Assembly (NCBI RefSeq): GCF_902459485.1
Contig: NZ_LR699119.1
Coordinates: 1,178,001-1,242,000 of the forward strand
From: Aquicella siphonis
Lineage (GTDB): Bacteria; Pseudomonadota; Gammaproteobacteria; DSM-16500
DNA length: 64,000 nt
Direction: 5' to 3'
Positions 61,244-64,000 of this stretch are shown here, in pieces. The translations under genes and the position numbers were made by a program. The notes under the pieces are model-generated. The model was not told the origin of the DNA. It did no database searches and was given only the letters and a program-made list of their open reading frames with translations. The first letter of the stretch is position 1. Each line of letters begins with the position of its first letter.

Positions 61244-62662
61244 CTAAACGATGTCCCAGGTGACTTGGCCGGACAATACATCTGCACCGCCTTTGACATG
61301 GCCGTTAGTTGATACCGTTTCAGCGCCATTAACCTGCGGCGGAGGATTGACTTTAACCTTGCCAAAGAAAAAGATATGAGACCAGCCAACGTCAAGTCCT
61401 ATGGTTTTTGTTGCCTGGAAATGTCCGCCTAAGGCCAAGGCATAGCGGTCGGAATCCGGCAACTGGACATTACGGTATCTGTCTCGCACGGGTGACTGAT
61501 CATACCCTATACCCGAACGGATAATGATGGTTTCCGTGGGATAATAGTTGGCGCCAAGCGAAAGATTCCAGCTATTGCGGTAGTTTTCCGGAATTGATAT
61601 CTGGATGTCCGTGCTGGGTGCAACCAATGTGACCGGGTCATTCACCAGACCAGCGACCTGATTAAGCGTCAAGGTCTTGAAGGTATTCCATTGCGTGTAA
61701 ACCAGCGTACCCATAAACGCCCAGGATGGCGTGGCCTTGTGGAACACACTTAATGCGGTATAAGGCGGTAGTTTCACATTCGTGGTGGCACGGGAAGAAA
61801 CAATAGGTCCGCCGCCATGCTCTGCGTTGGCTATTTCAGTGATAGGGCCAATGAACTTGCTGCTGCCAGAGAAATGATGAACCACCTGCGAGTGATAACT
61901 AATGCCCATACGAGTGCAAGGGTTAAATTCATACATAAAACCCAGACGAAATCCATAACCCGTATCATTTGCCTTATTGGTACTGCGGGTATCTTCTGAT
62001 GTGATCACGGTCTTGTTAATGGAAAACGGACTCGGATCAATTAACGCAGCGACACTGTCAAATTCCGCATAAGCTCTTTGTATGTCAAAACCCGCGCCCA
62101 CGGATGCCTTATCAGTAATCTGCATGCCAAGAGCAGGACTGATATCAACAACCCTGATAGAAGTCAATGTCGCGGCATAGCGCATGGGAGATGTCGTTCC
62201 ATAACTGGTTTTCAAACCAAATGGAACATCCACACTGAAACCAAACCCTATCCAGTCGTTGATGGGTGCGACATATTGCAGGTTAGGAATGATACTGAAT
62301 CCTCCGCCCTGTGCAGTGACACTGTCAAAGTTGACTGTCACAGGCTGAAAATGGGGTATCGGGAACGGATTAAATACAGGTGATAATTCTGTGACGCCCA
62401 CGCTGCCCTGATATTTGAAATCTGAAGCAATTGCGGATCCACCTAATACAAATTGCTGGTTTTTGATACGGGTGATACCGGCGGGGTTATACCAGGTAAT
62501 ACTTGCATCATTGGCTTCCGCAGCATAGCCGGCGTGATAATTTCCAACGCTGGCTCCATCCTGTTCCCATAGCTGGAATGCCGAAGCCATTGCCTGAGTT
62601 GAACCTAACAAGCCCGATGCACAAAGAACAGTCACCAATGGGCGCATGACAAAACGTTTCAT
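61244..62662 (-). CDS. FadL/OmpP1-family outer-membrane transport protein
   Basis: 472 residues: signal peptide (VTVLCASGLLGSTQAMA, cleavage MASA), then the FadL hatch opening SAFQLWEQDGASVGNYHAGY and AAEANDASITWYNPAGITR, the conserved N-P-A-G stretch of the family. The rest is a beta barrel of amphipathic strands, with a terminal aromatic/aliphatic strand (VLSGQVTWDIV). It should take up hydrophobic compounds such as long-chain fatty acids across the outer membrane. It stands alone and converges with the small exported-protein gene; its promoter should lie in 62663-62760. Confidence 0.92.
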   Translation of the reverse strand: MKRFVMRPLVTVLCASGLLGSTQAMASAFQLWEQDGASVGNYHAGYAAEANDASITWYNPAGITRIKNQQFVLGGSAIASDFKYQGSVGVTELSPVFNPFPIPHFQPVTVNFDSVTAQGGGFSIIPNLQYVAPINDWIGFGFSVDVPFGLKTSYGTTSPMRYAATLTSIRVVDISPALGMQITDKASVGAGFDIQRAYAEFDSVAALIDPSPFSINKTVITSEDTRSTNKANDTGYGFRLGFMYEFNPCTRMGISYHSQVVHHFSGSSKFIGPITEIANAEHGGGPIVSSRATTNVKLPPYTALSVFHKATPSWAFMGTLVYTQWNTFKTLTLNQVAGLVNDPVTLVAPSTDIQISIPENYRNSWNLSLGANYYPTETIIIRSGIGYDQSPVRDRYRNVQLPDSDRYALALGGHFQATKTIGLDVGWSHIFFFGKVKVNPPPQVNGAETVSTNGHVKGGADVLSGQVTWDIV

Positions 62663-63305
62663 TGAGTCTCTCTCCTTAACTTTATTGTTTATCTCCTAAG
62701 CTTGATTGTCACATTCTACTTATTTTCAATATACATTCACTTGAAATAGGAGGCATGTTAAGGATACCGTATTTACATAACAAAACAAACTTTTCAAGCT
62801 AGTGAATCTTTACAGCCAAAACGTTTTCCAACATAACTCCATTAGGAACCAGCGCGACAGACTTTGACCTGCAGGATACGGATTCAAACTGCCTGATCAG
62901 GCTGAGCCCAATCACCTGTTCAGCCGCCATTGTGTTCATATGTAATCATTGTTCTTATGTGAAGCATATTCAAATAAAAGTTTCAGAAATTGCCAGCCGC
63001 CATGTGAAGAAGGTCAGCTTTATGGCCGTTTCATCCCTGGAAATGCAATCCTCTTGGCGTAACATGCTTTTCATTCGCCCAGGCCCGTTATCCCGGCGAC
63101 TGGCCTAATAAGGGTGAACCTCATAATAATTTATTGTTTTTATTTAATTTTATTGCCCAGAACACAATTGGAATACCATTGCTATACTTAATTTATATTC
63201 TTGTGTATGTCACAAGTTATTTTGAACATAAAGCTATAATGATCCGTAAAATGAGAACAACCAAAAAGACACTGATGGCGGTGATTCGACGAGGGGGAGA
63301 CTACA
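62663..63305. other. Long intergenic region between the FadL-type gene and pilT
   Basis: 643 bases, the longest non-coding stretch of the window, between the divergent fadL-like and pilT genes. I find no convincing ORF, tRNA or repeat. For pilT, an extended -10 (TGCTATACT at 63180-63188) is the best promoter candidate, 118 bases before the ATG, without a clear -35. No sigma-54 site (GG-N10-GC) fits. The part 62820-63110 has no assigned role and could hold an unrecognised small RNA, but nothing demonstrates it. Confidence 0.5.
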
Positions 63306-64000
63306 ATGGAAATTGAAACATATTTAAAACTTGCATTGGAGCAGCGCGCGTCCGATGTGCACATTGTTCCGGGCATGCCGTTACTCATGCGTATCGACGG
63401 GGATTTACTGGCAACGAAAGATAAACCCAATTTTACCCCCGAAACCGCGAAAGAACTGATTTATAGTATCCTGACCAAAGAACAACAAGGCAAACTTGAA
63501 AAACATCTCGCACTGGATTTGGCGGTCAATTTTCCTAATGTGGGTAACTTTCGCGTGAATGCATTCCATCAAAGAGAGGGGCTTGCAGCCGTATTACGTG
63601 TCATTCCAGACAAAGTACCCACTTTTGATGAACTGAATTTGCCTATCATATTGAAAAGGCTGCTCGTGCAGCCGCATGGTTTGGTATTGGTAACAGGCCC
63701 AACAGGCTCCGGGAAAAGCACGACGCTGGCATCCATGATCGATTTTGTCAATACCATGAGACCATGTCACATCATTACAATAGAAGACCCCATCGAATAC
63801 ATACATAAAAATAAAAAGTGTTCCATCAATCAATTGCAGGTTGGCAGGGACACAAAAAGCTTTTCAGCAGCATTGCGCTCATCCCTGAGGCAAGACCCAA
63901 ATGTGATCATGCTGGGTGAAATGCGCGATCTTGAAACTATTCGGCTTGCATTGACTGCGGCAGAAACCGGTCACCTGGTTTTGTCTACCATGCATGCCAG
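63306..64000 (+). CDS. pilT: Twitching-motility ATPase PilT (5' part)
   Basis: The first 231 residues; the gene runs off the window. The start has a GAGGGGGAGAC ribosome-binding stretch. The N-terminal PAS-like domain (LEQRASDVHIVPGMPLLMRI) is followed by the ATPase core: Walker A VTGPTGSGKSTT, Asp box TIEDPIEYIH, Walker B VIMLGEMRDLET and a His box beginning STMHA. The ASDVHI and GEMRD motifs mark the PilT retraction ATPase branch (rather than PilB). The closely related PilU cannot be wholly excluded from a partial sequence. It powers type IV pilus retraction, twitching and DNA uptake. Confidence 0.9.
   Translation, partial: MEIETYLKLALEQRASDVHIVPGMPLLMRIDGDLLATKDKPNFTPETAKELIYSILTKEQQGKLEKHLALDLAVNFPNVGNFRVNAFHQREGLAAVLRVIPDKVPTFDELNLPIILKRLLVQPHGLVLVTGPTGSGKSTTLASMIDFVNTMRPCHIITIEDPIEYIHKNKKCSINQLQVGRDTKSFSAALRSSLRQDPNVIMLGEMRDLETIRLALTAAETGHLVLSTMHA

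Noticed and set aside
62983-62996. TCAGAAATTGCCAG as a possible LetA/GacA box for a CsrA-titrating small RNA
   Set aside because: Only half of the palindromic TNAGAAATTTCTNA pattern is present, and the following sequence lacks the repeated GGA motifs expected of RsmY/RsmZ-type RNAs.
63168-63190. Possible sigma-54 promoter before pilT
   Set aside because: The GG and GC elements are nine rather than ten bases apart and flanking bases do not fit.
63134-63316. 60-residue ORF just upstream of pilT
   Set aside because: It starts with TTG without a ribosome-binding site, overlaps the pilT start in another frame and has very AT-rich, low-information sequence.

Overview
The window looks like chromosomal DNA of a gammaproteobacterium of the order Legionellales, most likely close to Coxiellaceae/Aquicella or Legionella. 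The evidence is typical gammaproteobacterial gene order (era-recO-pdxJ; asd-fimV-truA-accD-dedD; uvrY-uvrC-pgsA-glyW-cysT-leuZ; mltD divergent from yafS-rnhA-dnaQ), the very large NAD-glutamate dehydrogenase, and many host-interaction-like genes: ankyrin proteins, a papain-like protease candidate, a patatin, and proteins of unknown function preceded by PmrA-like boxes. This placement is inference; no 16S gene is present.

Layout. 1-4.5 kb: the tail of era, then recO, pdxJ, gltX and cysS, tightly packed on the plus strand. 4.5-10.7 kb: an unknown two-gene unit, a Cache-HAMP adenylate cyclase, a CPA2-type cation/proton antiporter and an HD hydrolase. 10.7-18.2 kb is accessory: effector-like proteins, a gene split by an 80-bp tandem duplication, REP-like repeats, a GFA protein, a class D beta-lactamase and two ankyrin proteins. 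18.2-23.1 kb: a minus-strand operon (cupin, VOC/PLP fusion, O-methyltransferase, threonine-dehydratase-like enzyme, then tag) that looks like a small undescribed biosynthetic pathway. 23.2-26.8 kb: an EEP-family enzyme and two more effector-like unknowns. 26.8-37.2 kb: a dicarboxylate symporter, GNAT, yhbY, adc, patatin, an Mla-type lipid transport operon, adk and small conserved proteins.

37.2-45.9 kb: lpxH, a GAF/HD-GYP signalling gene broken at an A8 tract, a second HD hydrolase, yjbQ, the dedD-accD-truA-fimV-asd block, and a haloalkane-dehalogenase homologue that has lost its catalytic nucleophile. 45.9-58 kb: NAD-GDH, tsaB, fdxA, three tRNAs, pgsA, uvrC, uvrY/letA, tRNA-Ser, dnaQ, rnhA and a methyltransferase. 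58-64 kb: mltD, small exported proteins, a FadL-type porin and the start of pilT.

The most interesting material is (1) a set of probable Dot/Icm-type effectors, three with TTAA-N7-TTAA PmrA-like boxes at a constant distance from the -10; (2) the VOC/PLP operon; (3) three 'broken or re-purposed' genes (tandem duplication, A8 slippage site, active-site-dead dehalogenase). No CRISPR array, insertion sequence, prophage or replication origin was seen.
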